Below the pieces are notes generated by a model, which worked only from the letters and a program-made list of their open reading frames with translations, did not search any database and was not told where the DNA came from. From Clostridium sp. CAG:678 (GTDB lineage Bacteria; Bacillota; Clostridia; Oscillospirales; Acutalibacteraceae): DNA of 64,000 bases. The stretch is from contig HF991804.1 of assembly GCA_000431535.1 (NCBI GenBank), forward strand, positions 1 to 64,000, in the 5' to 3' direction. This document shows positions 34,618 through 43,959 of this stretch, one piece after another. The position numbers were made by a program, and so were the translations under genes. Every line of letters begins with the position of its first letter. The first letter of the stretch is position 1.

Positions 34618-36354
34618 ATGAGCGATTCTTCTTTTGATGTTGATGAGATTCTTAAAGAAGTAAGAAAAAGAAGAGAAGAAAACGAGGCGCGCATAAAAGC
34701 ACAGGGCGCGCCGGCGGCAAAAGCGGCGGAAAGCAAAACGGCGCCGCAGATAAACGGTGCGGATCATGAAGAACCCGCAAAGAAAACACAGAATGAGATC
34801 CACTCGCCGTCAAAACAGGAAAAAAGCGAAACGGCGGATTTGAATAAAACGAATGTTAAAAAAACAGAACAACAACCGGCAGCCGAACACGCCAAAACGC
34901 AAAGCGGCGGGCAAAACAAGCGCGCGGCAGAGGAAAAAGAGACTCTTTCGGCTGAAAAAGCGCAAAAGAAAGCGCCTGCCGAAACCGGCGGCGCAAAGCA
35001 GGAAAATACAATTGCAGCGCCGGTTGTGCATACCGGAACTGCGCGCGAAAAAGCAGAGATAAAGCAGGAAAACGGCGTATCGCAGGATCCGCCGGAAAAC
35101 GCGCCCGTAACGCATTATGATGTGGATGAAAACGGAAACGTAAATATTATGAATTATGCCGAAGTTCCGCAGACAGCGCAGAAAAAGGGCAAAAAAGCAA
35201 AGAAAAAAGCCTCTAAGCTGACAAAGATTTTAAGAGCGGTTATTATTATTTTGCTTGTTCTGATTATCGGCGGCGGCGCGGGCATATACTTATATATCAA
35301 TAATGTTTTAGATAACGCTACGGATACGCCGGAAAAAACGGAAACCATTGATGAATGGTCCGGCATGAGCGTTTTAAAAGAGGATTTTTCGCCGATTTAT
35401 GAGGATGCGGATGTTTATTCTTACCGCGATATGATCAAAACATGGTATTATAACGGCACGCCCGTTTCTTCCACGCATGTTTTGAATGTGCTCCTGATCG
35501 GTGAGGATACAAGAGACGAAAATATTACGGACGAGGAAACAAGAGCCGATTCCGCAATCATTGCAAGCGTGAATATAGACACGCAGCAGATCACGCTGAC
35601 TTCTATTCTTCGCGATTCTTATTGCTATTATGAAGTTACCGAGGGCGATGAGGATTCCGGAAGATACGGCAAGATCAACGAGGCAATGATGTACGGCGGT
35701 ATAGACTGCTACATCAGAGCGGTGGAAAACAACTTTAAGATCAATATAGATAATTATGTGATCGTTAATTTTGACAGTTTTCAGAGTATTATAGACACTT
35801 TGGGCGGCATCACCGTTGAAATGACGGAAGCGGAGATAGACGAGATCAACAATCATCAATCCAGATACGGCAATGTTACGATAGACGCGGAGCCGGGTCT
35901 TGTTGATCTGAACGGTGAGCAGGCGCTTGCCTATTGCAGAATCCGCAAGATCGATTCGGATAACGCAAGGGCGGATCGCCAAAAGACCGTTCTTCTTCAG
36001 ATCTTTGAAAAGATGAAAGGCGCATCCACCGTAAAATCCGTTGAGGTCGTAAACAGCCTTCTGCCTTATGTTAAAATGGGATTTGAAAAAGCAGAGGTGC
36101 TGGATATAGGCAGTTATGCACTGCGCCACGGCTGGCTCAGTTACACAACGTATACGCAGACCGTGCCTGAAAACGCAACTGATGAAAACGGCGAAGTGAT
36201 CACAACCTGCCGCGGCGGCACTTTTTACGGCACCTGGTGCTGGAAAGTGGATTACCCGCTGACGGCGCAGATGCTGCAGCAAAGCATTTACGGCAAAACC
36301 AATATAACGCTTGCAGAGGACAGACCTGATTTTGACGAGCTGCCTCTGAGATAA
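34618..36354 (+). CDS. LytR-CpsA-Psr family glycopolymer transferase
   Basis: A 578-residue membrane protein. A long charged cytoplasmic N-terminus (about 200 residues rich in Lys, Glu, Ala, Gln) precedes one membrane helix (AVIIILLVLIIGGGAGIYLY). The extracellular LCP domain has LLIGEDTRDE, RADSAIIASVN, SILRDSYCYY, GKINEAMMYGGIDCYIRAVE, VNFDSFQSIIDTLGGI and LNGEQALAYCRIRK with the downstream DNARADRQKTVL, all standard. LCP enzymes move wall teichoic acid or other polymers from lipid carriers to peptidoglycan. The very long N-terminus is unusual and may be a regulatory site. Confidence 0.93.
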   Translation: MSDSSFDVDEILKEVRKRREENEARIKAQGAPAAKAAESKTAPQINGADHEEPAKKTQNEIHSPSKQEKSETADLNKTNVKKTEQQPAAEHAKTQSGGQNKRAAEEKETLSAEKAQKKAPAETGGAKQENTIAAPVVHTGTAREKAEIKQENGVSQDPPENAPVTHYDVDENGNVNIMNYAEVPQTAQKKGKKAKKKASKLTKILRAVIIILLVLIIGGGAGIYLYINNVLDNATDTPEKTETIDEWSGMSVLKEDFSPIYEDADVYSYRDMIKTWYYNGTPVSSTHVLNVLLIGEDTRDENITDEETRADSAIIASVNIDTQQITLTSILRDSYCYYEVTEGDEDSGRYGKINEAMMYGGIDCYIRAVENNFKINIDNYVIVNFDSFQSIIDTLGGITVEMTEAEIDEINNHQSRYGNVTIDAEPGLVDLNGEQALAYCRIRKIDSDNARADRQKTVLLQIFEKMKGASTVKSVEVVNSLLPYVKMGFEKAEVLDIGSYALRHGWLSYTTYTQTVPENATDENGEVITTCRGGTFYGTWCWKVDYPLTAQMLQQSIYGKTNITLAEDRPDFDELPLR

Positions 36355-36378
36355 ATTCATTTAAAGGAGCAGATCAAA

Positions 36379-37092
36379 ATGCCTGCAATTACCACGGCTT
36401 TGGGATTTACAATCAGACTTCTTATCGCGGTGGGACTCGGAATACTGATCGGCGCGGAGCGGCAGCTGACCAAACACCGCACGGGTATCGTTACAAATGT
36501 TATTGTTTGCGTGGGTTCCTACGCTTTTACGGCGTTTTCCTACCTTGCGAATGACGGAAATACGGATGTTACCCGAATTGCGGCGCAGATCGTTTCCGGC
36601 ATCGGTTTTCTCGGCGCCGGCGTGATCATCAGCGACGGCACGAAAATCAAAGGCATCAACACGGCGGCGTCCATATGGTCTTCTGCATCGGTCGGCATAC
36701 TTTGCTGCCTGGATAAATGGTGGTTTGCCGCAATCGTGGCGGGCGCCATGGTGCTTGCGCATCTGCTGATCCACCCGATCGCGGAATTCATTACCAAAAA
36801 ACAGGAGTATAATAAGGAAAAGTCCGATAAGCAGGAAACGTTTTACCGTATATCTATCGTCTGCTCAGAGGAAAATGCGGACGAAATTAAGAAAAATATT
36901 ATCGAATATTTCCGTGAGCTGGACGATGTTTTGCTCAGAAACCTGGAAATGAGCGATGTAGACGGCGGCAATGTAAAAGTAAGGGCGGAGATTTCCACAA
37001 AGCGCAAAAACAACGAGCTTGTTGAACATATCATCACCCATGTGGGCAAACACGAGGATATTATTTCCACCGGTTGGAAACATATTACTTAA
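36379..37092 (+). CDS. MgtC/SapB family membrane protein
   Basis: A 237-residue protein: an N-terminal MgtC domain with four or so helices (RLLIAVGLGILIGAERQLTK, GIVTNVIVCVGSYAFTAFS, IVSGIGFLGAGVII, GINTAASIWSSASVGILC) and a C-terminal ACT-like cytoplasmic domain. The family is linked to magnesium limitation, acid stress and ATPase control; in free-living Bacillota the role is unclear. AAAGGAG lies upstream. It follows the LCP gene by 24 bases and is ended by a strong terminator, so the two likely share a transcript. Confidence 0.9.
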   Translation: MPAITTALGFTIRLLIAVGLGILIGAERQLTKHRTGIVTNVIVCVGSYAFTAFSYLANDGNTDVTRIAAQIVSGIGFLGAGVIISDGTKIKGINTAASIWSSASVGILCCLDKWWFAAIVAGAMVLAHLLIHPIAEFITKKQEYNKEKSDKQETFYRISIVCSEENADEIKKNIIEYFRELDDVLLRNLEMSDVDGGNVKVRAEISTKRKNNELVEHIITHVGKHEDIISTGWKHIT

Positions 37093-37112
37093 TACATATA
37101 AATATAAAAATT

Positions 37113-37146
37113 AAAAAAGGCAGTTCAATCCGAACTGCCTTTTTGT
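37113..37146 (+). terminator. Terminator of the LCP-mgtC unit
   Basis: AAAAGGCAGTT pairs with AACTGCCTTTT across a seven-base loop, with T residues on one side and A residues on the other, so it can work in both directions. Confidence 0.88.
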
Positions 37147-37156
37147 TGTTTATCAT

Positions 37157-37231
37157 GAAACCGCCCCTGTTGACAAGGGAGGTTTTTTGGCTCCCTTCGG
37201 GGTCTCCGGGAAAGCCGGATGAGGGGTTGTT
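37157..37231. repeat. Small dispersed repeat, copy 3
   Basis: AAACCGCCCCTGTTGACAAG is followed by GGAGGTTTTTTGGCTCCC (37177-37194), TTCGGGGTCTCCGGGAAAGC and CGGATGAGGGGTTGT. It shares the CTCCC hairpin and GAGGGGTTGT end with the copy at 31731-31775. Confidence 0.6.
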
Positions 37232-37280
37232 TGATAGGTACGGAATCGTTTAGGAAATTTACAATGATTCCTTTGCATCA

Positions 37281-37913
37281 TCAAGATTCGCTTTCACGCG
37301 TTGGAACGGGCGCGGTATCCGCAACTTCTATTTTATTTGCGCGCATCCAAAGAGACGGAGTTACCCGCAGTTTAAAACCGTAGCCGGGATCCATTTGCCA
37401 GTGCGCCATGGGCGCTTCGGGCAGGCCGTAGCAGGCAAGAATCGTCATGAGCACACCGGCGTGGCCGACGATAGCGCAGGTTTCCGTCTGCGTTTTGATG
37501 AGACCGTCCACCACTTTTTCAAAAGCGTCGCACACACGGTGTGTAAATTCGGCGTTGCTCTCGCCGTAAGGCGGGCGGGCGTGCATATCGCCGCGGATCC
37601 ATTTTAAAAAATCTTCGTTGTTTTCAAGATCTTTTGCCGTGCATTCCTCAAACTCGCCGAAACTGTATTCCACAAAATCATTGATGACGATCGGGTTGTT
37701 TTTCGGAAACATAATATCCGCCGATTCCGTGCACCGTTTCAGCGGCGAGGTAAACACCGCCTGCACATGCGGATAATGGTATTTTGCTTTTATGTTTCTA
37801 AGCTCTGATATACTATCCATAGTAAGCGGATAATCTGTACGCCCAATATACTGTGCGTTTAGATTACCTTTTGTAATGCCGTGGCGGAAGAGATAAATGG
37901 TAAAGGTCTTCAT
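37281..37913 (-). CDS. Histidine phosphatase superfamily protein
   Basis: A 210-residue phosphoglycerate-mutase-like phosphatase. The catalytic RHG motif is in YLFRHGITKGN, with the second conserved His in IVGHAGVLM and supporting residues in FTSPLKRCTESA. Substrate unknown; alpha-ribazole phosphatase (cobalamin synthesis) is one member of this family and cannot be excluded. ATG 37913 has AGAGGTG upstream. Confidence 0.85.
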   Translation of the reverse strand: MKTFTIYLFRHGITKGNLNAQYIGRTDYPLTMDSISELRNIKAKYHYPHVQAVFTSPLKRCTESADIMFPKNNPIVINDFVEYSFGEFEECTAKDLENNEDFLKWIRGDMHARPPYGESNAEFTHRVCDAFEKVVDGLIKTQTETCAIVGHAGVLMTILACYGLPEAPMAHWQMDPGYGFKLRVTPSLWMRANKIEVADTAPVPTRESES

Positions 37914-38003
37914 AAATTTACACCTCTTGATTTTGGATTTTATAAGAAAAATTTGCACCAAAAGCGCGAATTATTACAAATTGTTTACAGATAAATTTTG
38001 CCC

Positions 38004-38032
38004 TTTACAAACGCGATTACAAGCGGTATAAT
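38004..38032 (+). promoter_or_regulatory. Promoter of the XRE regulator
   Basis: TTTACA (38004-38009), 17-base spacer, TATAAT (38027-38032), with AATCGGAGC before ATG 38111. Confidence 0.65.
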
Positions 38033-38110
38033 TACTGTCAGTATAACGCAGGAGAGATTGAAACGGTTTTTCTGCGCAAAATTTGTTAGAAAAAGAAATC
38101 GGAGCAGAAT

Positions 38111-38752
38111 ATGGCGGACAGTAAAAATACATTTTCCGGCAAAAAATCCAAATTTGCCGCAATTCTTTCACAACTCAGAAAAGAACGCGGATCAAGCCAA
38201 AAGAAAGCGGCGGCGGATCTTGGAATCAGTCAGGCGCTTTTAAGCCACTATGAAAAGGGCATTCGTGAATGCGGGCTTGATTTTGTTATTAAATGCAGTG
38301 AATATTACGGCGTAACCACCGATTATCTGCTTGGCGTTTCCAAAAGCAGATACGGGCTGGACGAGGATTACCTTTCCCGCATTGCGGGCGAGGACGGCGA
38401 TGATTCCGAGCTTGCCACGCTCACCCAGTCTACCAAGATCCTGATCGATATGGCAGTGGCGTCCTCCACGGACAACTCTTTTGTAAAATACCTGCATGAT
38501 TACTATATGCTGTGCATTTACCGCGGTGCGCTGACGCTTGCAAAGGCGGGTGCGCTGCCGAGCGATATGTTCCGCCTGGATTATAATCTGGGGCACGAGC
38601 TTGCCAGCGCGGCGATTGCGGTGCTGGATTCCCGCTTTGCGTTTATTGAGGATAAATCCCGCACGGGGATCGATTCTATGGACGGAAATGTGCTGCACAA
38701 GCTGATTGAGGAAGCGGAAGAATATATTATGAACAGCTTTATTGCGGAGTAA
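38111..38752 (+). CDS. XRE-family transcriptional regulator
   Basis: A 213-residue protein with an N-terminal Cro/CI helix-turn-helix (LRKERGSSQKKAAADLGISQ, ALLSHYEKGIRECGLDFVIK) followed by YYGVTTDYLLGVSK, and a helical C-terminal domain of about 130 residues without recognized motif, possibly for dimerization or ligand sensing. Target genes unknown. Its 3' end overlaps the convergent nucleosidase gene by 14 bases. Confidence 0.88.
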   Translation: MADSKNTFSGKKSKFAAILSQLRKERGSSQKKAAADLGISQALLSHYEKGIRECGLDFVIKCSEYYGVTTDYLLGVSKSRYGLDEDYLSRIAGEDGDDSELATLTQSTKILIDMAVASSTDNSFVKYLHDYYMLCIYRGALTLAKAGALPSDMFRLDYNLGHELASAAIAVLDSRFAFIEDKSRTGIDSMDGNVLHKLIEEAEEYIMNSFIAE

Positions 38753-39452
38753 ATTCCAGCTGTGTTTTTTCGCCCTCCAAATATTTTAGGATAATGGCCG
38801 TGGATTTTTCCGCGGCTGTTTTTTTGAATGTGGGGTAATCCATGGCGGCGGCGGAATCCCCTCCGTCGCTTACCGATCTCAACACGGCAAACGGAATACC
38901 GTTCGCGGCGGCGGTCTGCGCGATTGCGCCGCCTTCCATTTCGCCGCAGACGGCGCCGAATGCAGAGGCTATTTTTGTTTTCATTTTTTCTCCGGCAATA
39001 AATGTGTCGCCGCTGGCGATCGTGCCGCGGTGTATTTTTTCCCCGGACTGGATCGCGATCTGCGCAAGGCGTTCCGAGATCTGCGGATCTGTTTTTACCT
39101 TGATCTGATTTAGCCCGTTGATATAGCCGCGCGGCTCGCCCAGAGCAGTTATATCAATATCGTACTGGCACACATCGCTTGCGATCACGATATTTTTGAT
39201 GGCAACATCCGGCGAGAGAGAGCAGCCTACGCCGATGTTGATGATCTTATCCGCGTGAAAGCGGTCAATCATGATCTGCGCGCAAAGCGCGGCGTTTACC
39301 TTGCCGGGGTTGCAGCGGGCGGCGCACACCATAACGCCGTTTATATGCCCGCAGGCAAAGGCGCAGCCGGCGATTTCCTGCGAAACGCAGTCCTCTATCC
39401 TTTTCTGCACGGCCTCTATCTCCACATCCATGGCGCCTATGATACCGATCAT
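38739..39452 (-). CDS. mtnN: 5'-methylthioadenosine/S-adenosylhomocysteine nucleosidase
   Basis: A 237-residue Pfs-type nucleosidase. It opens MIGIIGAMDVEIEAVQKRIE and has INIGVGCSL, ASGDTFI, CGEMEGGAIAQTA (catalytic Glu and purine-binding residues) and RSVSDGGD with the catalytic Asp. It cleaves adenine from MTA and SAH in the methyl cycle and, in species with LuxS, feeds autoinducer-2 synthesis. Full length for the family. Confidence 0.93.
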   Translation of the reverse strand: MIGIIGAMDVEIEAVQKRIEDCVSQEIAGCAFACGHINGVMVCAARCNPGKVNAALCAQIMIDRFHADKIINIGVGCSLSPDVAIKNIVIASDVCQYDIDITALGEPRGYINGLNQIKVKTDPQISERLAQIAIQSGEKIHRGTIASGDTFIAGEKMKTKIASAFGAVCGEMEGGAIAQTAAANGIPFAVLRSVSDGGDSAAAMDYPTFKKTAAEKSTAIILKYLEGEKTQLEFTPQ

Positions 39453-39587
39453 ACCGAAAAACCACCTTGTTTTATAAATTTACATGATTTTGGCAGGCGT
39501 TCTTGTTGCCGCCGCGGTTTTTAACCACAAAATATAGTGCTATTATAATATATAATTTTGATAATTACAAGATTTATTATTTTTAGG

Positions 39588-39617
39588 TTGACAACGCCAT
39601 TCTTTTTAATATATAAT
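39588..39617 (+). promoter_or_regulatory. Promoter of rpmH-rnpA
   Basis: TTGACA (39588-39593), 18-base spacer, TATAAT (39612-39617); about 90-base leader to rpmH. Confidence 0.75.
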
Positions 39618-39716
39618 ATTGTTCACTAATGTGTAAAATTGTTTTAGCCTGCGCTATGCCGCGCAGAGTATATAAAGATTAAGACCAGTTTAGTCTGTGA
39701 AAGGTAGTGAATTTGA

Positions 39717-39851
39717 ATGAAAAGAACATTTCAGCCTAAGAAAAGGCACGCTAAGATGGAGCACGGCTTCAGAAAAAGAATGTCCACAAGAAACGGCAGA
39801 AAGGTGCTTGCACGCCGCCGTGCAAAGGGCAGAAAACAGCTTTCTTACTGA
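39717..39851 (+). CDS. rpmH: 50S ribosomal protein L34
   Basis: A 44-residue very basic protein: [20 protein letters not shown], then [20 protein letters not shown]. This matches L34 along its whole length. It lies upstream of rnpA in the standard order and shares its transcript. AAAGGTAGTG lies before the ATG. Confidence 0.98.
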   Translation: MKRTFQPKKRHAKMEHGFRKRMSTRNGRKVLARRRAKGRKQLSY

Positions 39852-39901
39852 GTTTCGGTAACGCTGCCTGCGGGCAGAGGCTGTTTTAAGGGAATGGTAT
39901 T

Positions 39902-40234
39902 GTGAAAATCATAGCCTTAAATCAAAACAAGGATTTCCGCCGCCTGTATTACAGGGGCAGAAGCAGCGCCTGCAAAACGCTTGTAACCTATGTTATGAAA
40001 AGCAGGCAGAAAACCACACGGGTAGGCATAACAAGCAGCAAAAAGATCGGCAAGGCTTATCAGAGAAACAGAGCGCGCCGCGTAATCAGAGCGGCATACG
40101 CCGAGCTTGCCGGGCGGATAGACGGGAAATATGATATTGTTTTCGTTGCCCGCTCCGCCACCTGCCATGTTAAAATGCAGGTTGTAAAAAAAGATATGGA
40201 AAAGCAGCTGCTTTCGCTTGGAGTTATAAAATGA
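39902..40234 (+). CDS. rnpA: Ribonuclease P protein component
   Basis: A 110-residue basic protein with the RnpA signature [15 protein letters not shown] preceded by [14 protein letters not shown]. It binds the RNase P RNA and helps tRNA 5' maturation. Translation starts at GTG 39902 with AAGGG upstream. It overlaps yidD by four bases. Confidence 0.96.
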   Translation: MKIIALNQNKDFRRLYYRGRSSACKTLVTYVMKSRQKTTRVGITSSKKIGKAYQRNRARRVIRAAYAELAGRIDGKYDIVFVARSATCHVKMQVVKKDMEKQLLSLGVIK

Positions 40235-40482
40235 AAGGTTTACTCAAAAAAGCGCTGCTGTTTTTGATCAAAACCTATCAGCTTACCATCAGTCCGCGGT
40301 TTTCTCACGGCTCATGCAGGTATTATCCCACCTGCTCGCAATACGCGATAGAGGCAATTGAGATCCACGGCGTTTTCAAAGGCTCGCTGCTTGCCGTTCG
40401 GCGCATACTCAGATGCAATCCATTTTTTAAGGGCGGCTATGATCCCGTTCCACCTAAAAAGAATAAAAATGAGGAAAAATAA
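40231..40482 (+). CDS. yidD: Membrane protein insertion efficiency factor YidD
   Basis: An 83-residue protein with the family core [33 protein letters not shown] and [15 protein letters not shown]. It assists YidC-dependent insertion, probably at the membrane surface. It overlaps rnpA by four bases and yidC by one. Confidence 0.96.
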   Translation: MKGLLKKALLFLIKTYQLTISPRFSHGSCRYYPTCSQYAIEAIEIHGVFKGSLLAVRRILRCNPFFKGGYDPVPPKKNKNEEK

Positions 40483-41477
40483 TGTTTGATTTTACAGCGA
40501 ATGCCGTTACCATGGCAATGTCGGCAGACGGAATGGCGCTTTTCAGGCCGCTTTACTGGCTGTTCGGAAAGTGCATGGAGTTTTTGCTTTCCGCGCTGAA
40601 CAACGAATACTTTATCGCGATCATTATATTCACTGTTCTGACCCGTCTGATCGTGCTGCCTGCAAACCTGCACCAGCAGAAAACGACTGCTAAAACGGCA
40701 AGGCTTCAGCCAAAGATCCAGAAGATCCAGAAAAAATATCCCGATCCGAAAGACAGAAATAAGCTAAATCAGGAAATGCAGGATCTTTATGCGCGCGAGG
40801 GGCACAACCCCATGCAGATGGGCTGCGGGCCGATGATCTTCCAGCTTGTTTTTCTTATGGGCATTGTTGGTATCATCTATTACCCGCTTACCTATATCAT
40901 CGGCATGAGCAATATAAGCGATTACACAGATGCGCTTACCAAATTTCTGGAAAGTGTTCAGTATTCCGGCAATTACCTACAGCTTGGTATTTTGGAAAAC
41001 TGGGAAACATACAGGGATCAGCTTGTTGCGCAGATGCCGGAGCTGTTTACTGCGGACAGAGTGGAGGCAATCAATGCACTTAGAGAAGGCATGAAGATTG
41101 GCAATCTGGATATGACCGCGCTTCCCCACTGGAAAGACGGCGTAATCGTTGTGATTCCGATCGTTTCGTTCTTAACTTCGCTTGCCTCAACGGGGATTTC
41201 CATGCTGATCCAGAAAAAAACGAATCCCGCCATGGCGCAGCAGACGGCAAGCATGATCATGATGCTGCTTATGATGCCGATCTTCTCTTTGGTGATTGCG
41301 TTCAGAGTTCCGGCTGCGGTAGGTTTTTATTGGATCGTTTCAAACGTTGTTGCGATTTTGCAGCAGTTATTTATTGCAAAATTCTTCCCGCCCAAAAAGA
41401 GCCAGGCAAAGCTGATGATCGAAAACACGATCTATCGCCGCTCCAGGGAAGAAAATTTAAAGAAAACAAAGGCGTAA
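40482..41477 (+). CDS. yidC: Membrane protein insertase YidC/OxaI
   Basis: A 331-residue insertase of the Gram-positive type, without a large periplasmic domain. Membrane segments include YFIAIIIFTVLTRLIVLPAN, whose Arg lies in the hydrophilic groove, and helices near 115-140, 225-245 and 262-300. A coiled-coil hairpin (PKIQKIQKKYPDPKDRNKLN) follows the first core helix. No lipoprotein signal is seen. A basic C-terminal tail may contact ribosomes. Confidence 0.96.
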   Translation: MFDFTANAVTMAMSADGMALFRPLYWLFGKCMEFLLSALNNEYFIAIIIFTVLTRLIVLPANLHQQKTTAKTARLQPKIQKIQKKYPDPKDRNKLNQEMQDLYAREGHNPMQMGCGPMIFQLVFLMGIVGIIYYPLTYIIGMSNISDYTDALTKFLESVQYSGNYLQLGILENWETYRDQLVAQMPELFTADRVEAINALREGMKIGNLDMTALPHWKDGVIVVIPIVSFLTSLASTGISMLIQKKTNPAMAQQTASMIMMLLMMPIFSLVIAFRVPAAVGFYWIVSNVVAILQQLFIAKFFPPKKSQAKLMIENTIYRRSREENLKKTKA

Positions 41478-41507
41478 AAACGTTGGTATACGTTTGACGG
41501 AGGAATT

Positions 41508-42473
41508 ATGAAATACGAATATATAGGAAAAGGCAAGACCAGAGAAGAGGCGGCAAAGGCCGCTGTGCAGGGACTTCTGGCAGAACTTGCGAAAGCAGGT
41601 GTAAAAAAGCCGAATGAAACGGAGTTCCACGAAGAGGTTCTTGCCCTTCCGAAAAAGAAGTTTTTCGGTCTTCTCGGTTCAAGCGATGCGGAAGTAAAAG
41701 TCTCTTACGAAGACGGCAGAAAAGAAAAGAGACAGCAGCCGCAGAGAGCGGCAAGACCTGCCGCAAAGCAGCAGCCGAAAAAGGCGGATAAAACGGAGAA
41801 AAAAGCAGAGCGCAGATCTGAAAAAGCGCAGGAAAAACCACAGGCGCCGGCGCGCGAAGCGCGCAGGGACGAGCCTGTTTTAACAGAAAAAGATATTGAT
41901 ATGAACGCCGCTGTAACCTATCTTAAGGCTATGATCAGCGGCCTGAAAGTGGAAAATGCCGAGGTTACCGGCGAAGTGAAGGACGGCGTGCTTGAACTCA
42001 CTGTTCAGTGCGACGATTACGGCATCATCATCGGCAGACGCGGTGAAACGCTGGATTCCCTTCAGTATCTTACAGGCCTTGCCGTTAAGAAAGCGTGCGG
42101 CAAGTACATAAGAGTTGCCATCAATGTTGGCGATTACCGCGAGAAAAGAGTGGAAACGCTCAAAAATCTTGCCCGCAGGCACGCGGATTATGTTGCAAGA
42201 ACGGGCAGAAGATATACTTTTGAACCGATGAATCCTTATGAGAGACGCATCATCCACACCACGGTGCAGGAGATAGAAGGCGTTGAATCCACATCCGTAG
42301 GCGTCGGGCAGGAGAGAAAAGTTGTTCTTCAGCCCACAGGCGGCGTAAAATACCGTTCCGGCGGAAGAAGAGGTTATGCAAACGGCAGACCCGCCGCTAA
42401 AAAGGCCGCTCCCCTGCCGAAAGATTTTACCAAATTCGGCAAGATCGAAGTGGAAAAGGACGGCAACGAATAA
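41508..42473 (+). CDS. jag: Jag/KhpB RNA-binding protein
   Basis: A 321-residue protein: Jag N-terminal domain (residues 1-55, YEYIGKGKTREEAAKAAVQG, KKFFGLLG), a long Lys/Ala/Gln/Glu linker, a KH domain (IIIGRRGETLDSLQYL) and an R3H domain (LARRHADYVARTGRRYTFEP, NPYERRIIH), then a basic tail. KhpB binds many transcripts with KhpA and influences cell elongation. It follows yidC as in other Bacillota. Confidence 0.95.
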   Translation: MKYEYIGKGKTREEAAKAAVQGLLAELAKAGVKKPNETEFHEEVLALPKKKFFGLLGSSDAEVKVSYEDGRKEKRQQPQRAARPAAKQQPKKADKTEKKAERRSEKAQEKPQAPAREARRDEPVLTEKDIDMNAAVTYLKAMISGLKVENAEVTGEVKDGVLELTVQCDDYGIIIGRRGETLDSLQYLTGLAVKKACGKYIRVAINVGDYREKRVETLKNLARRHADYVARTGRRYTFEPMNPYERRIIHTTVQEIEGVESTSVGVGQERKVVLQPTGGVKYRSGGRRGYANGRPAAKKAAPLPKDFTKFGKIEVEKDGNE

Positions 42474-42591
42474 GAATTACAGTCTGAGGCGGGATGTTTC
42501 CCGCCTTTTGTGTTGTTTATCGGCTCAATCCTAAAATATTATGAACGGGACGGATTCAGCGCCCGTTTGATTTTGATCGGGAGATGAGAAT

Positions 42592-43956
42592 ATGGCAAAA
42601 ACAATAGCCGCCGTTTCAACCGGAAACGCCGCCGGCGGCATCGGCGTGATCCGAATCAGCGGAGACAGCGCTGTGCAAACTGCCGCGAAAGTGTTTTCTG
42701 CGGCGGACGGCACGCCGCTTACCGAAGTGGAGGGCTACCGTGCGAAGTTTGGCAGGATCCTCAGCGGCGGTGAGCCGATCGATGAGGCGGTTGCGCTCGT
42801 TTTCAGGGCGCCGAAAAGTTATACCGGAGAGGACGTTGTGGAACTTTCTGTTCACGGCGGACTTTTTATCGTGCAGAAAACGCTGGAGGCAGTGTATGAC
42901 GCAGGCGCCGCGCCTGCCGAACCGGGCGAATTTACCAAAAGAGCATTTTTAAACGGCAAGATCGATCTTGCACAGGCGGAGGGCGTTGCCAATATGATCT
43001 CCGCCGGGGGCGAAGCGGCGGCGAAAGCCTCTATGCAGCTGATAGACGGCGCGCTCAGCCGCAGAATCGGCGGGGTGCTGCAAAATCTGCTGGACGCCTC
43101 TGCGCTGATGGGCGCATGGGTGGATTACCCGGATGAAGAGATCCCGGAACTGGAAAATGACGAACTGGAAAACACTTTATCCGGCGCCGTAAAGGAACTT
43201 CAAACCCTGCTCTCTGAATATGACAACGGACTGATCCTGACCGAAGGCGTGGATACGGCAATCGTCGGCAAGCCGAATGCGGGCAAATCCACGCTGATGA
43301 ATTTGCTTTCCGGGCGTGAAAAGAGCATTGTTACAAACATTGCCGGCACAACCCGCGATATCGTGGAGGGCAGTGTGCGCCTCGGCGATATCGTTCTTCA
43401 CCTGAATGATACTGCCGGTATCCGGGACGGTGCGGACGAAGTGGAAAAGATCGGCATTGAGCGCACGCTTGATAAGATTGAGCAGGCGCAGCTCATTATT
43501 GCGGTGTTTGACGTCAGCCGCCCGCTGGACGAAAATGACAGAAAACTTATCGAAAAATGCCGCGGCAAAAAAGCGCTTGCCGTTGTGAACAAAGTGGATC
43601 TTTCCGCGGATGTGCGTATAAAAGAAGTGGATCAGGCTTTTGAGAAAACGATCTATATTTCCGCTAAGGATGAAAATTACCTTGCCGCAGTGCAAAAAGC
43701 CGTTTATGAGATTCTTGGCGCGGAACATTTTCATTCCAACGCCCCGATGCTGGCAAACGCGCGCCAGAAAGCGTGCTGCAAAGCGGCTCTGCGTGATGTG
43801 GAGGAGGCGCTTTCAGCACTGCGGTGCGGTATGACTTTTGACGCCGTCAACGTTATGATAGACAGCGCCGCGGACGAACTTCTTGCCCTTACGGGCAAAA
43901 AAGCGACTGTTGAGGTCGTTAACAATATCTTTAGTAAATTTTGTGTGGGAAAATAA
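42592..43956 (+). CDS. mnmE: tRNA modification GTPase MnmE
   Basis: A 454-residue protein: N-terminal tetrahydrofolate-binding domain, helical domain and inserted G domain with GKPNAGKST (G1), GTTRDI, DTAGIR and NKVD, ending with the FCVGK signature whose Cys is conserved. With MnmG it adds carboxymethylaminomethyl to U34 of tRNAs. Full length. The stop is three bases before mnmG. Confidence 0.97.
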   Translation: MAKTIAAVSTGNAAGGIGVIRISGDSAVQTAAKVFSAADGTPLTEVEGYRAKFGRILSGGEPIDEAVALVFRAPKSYTGEDVVELSVHGGLFIVQKTLEAVYDAGAAPAEPGEFTKRAFLNGKIDLAQAEGVANMISAGGEAAAKASMQLIDGALSRRIGGVLQNLLDASALMGAWVDYPDEEIPELENDELENTLSGAVKELQTLLSEYDNGLILTEGVDTAIVGKPNAGKSTLMNLLSGREKSIVTNIAGTTRDIVEGSVRLGDIVLHLNDTAGIRDGADEVEKIGIERTLDKIEQAQLIIAVFDVSRPLDENDRKLIEKCRGKKALAVVNKVDLSADVRIKEVDQAFEKTIYISAKDENYLAAVQKAVYEILGAEHFHSNAPMLANARQKACCKAALRDVEEALSALRCGMTFDAVNVMIDSAADELLALTGKKATVEVVNNIFSKFCVGK

Positions 43957-43959
43957 AGT

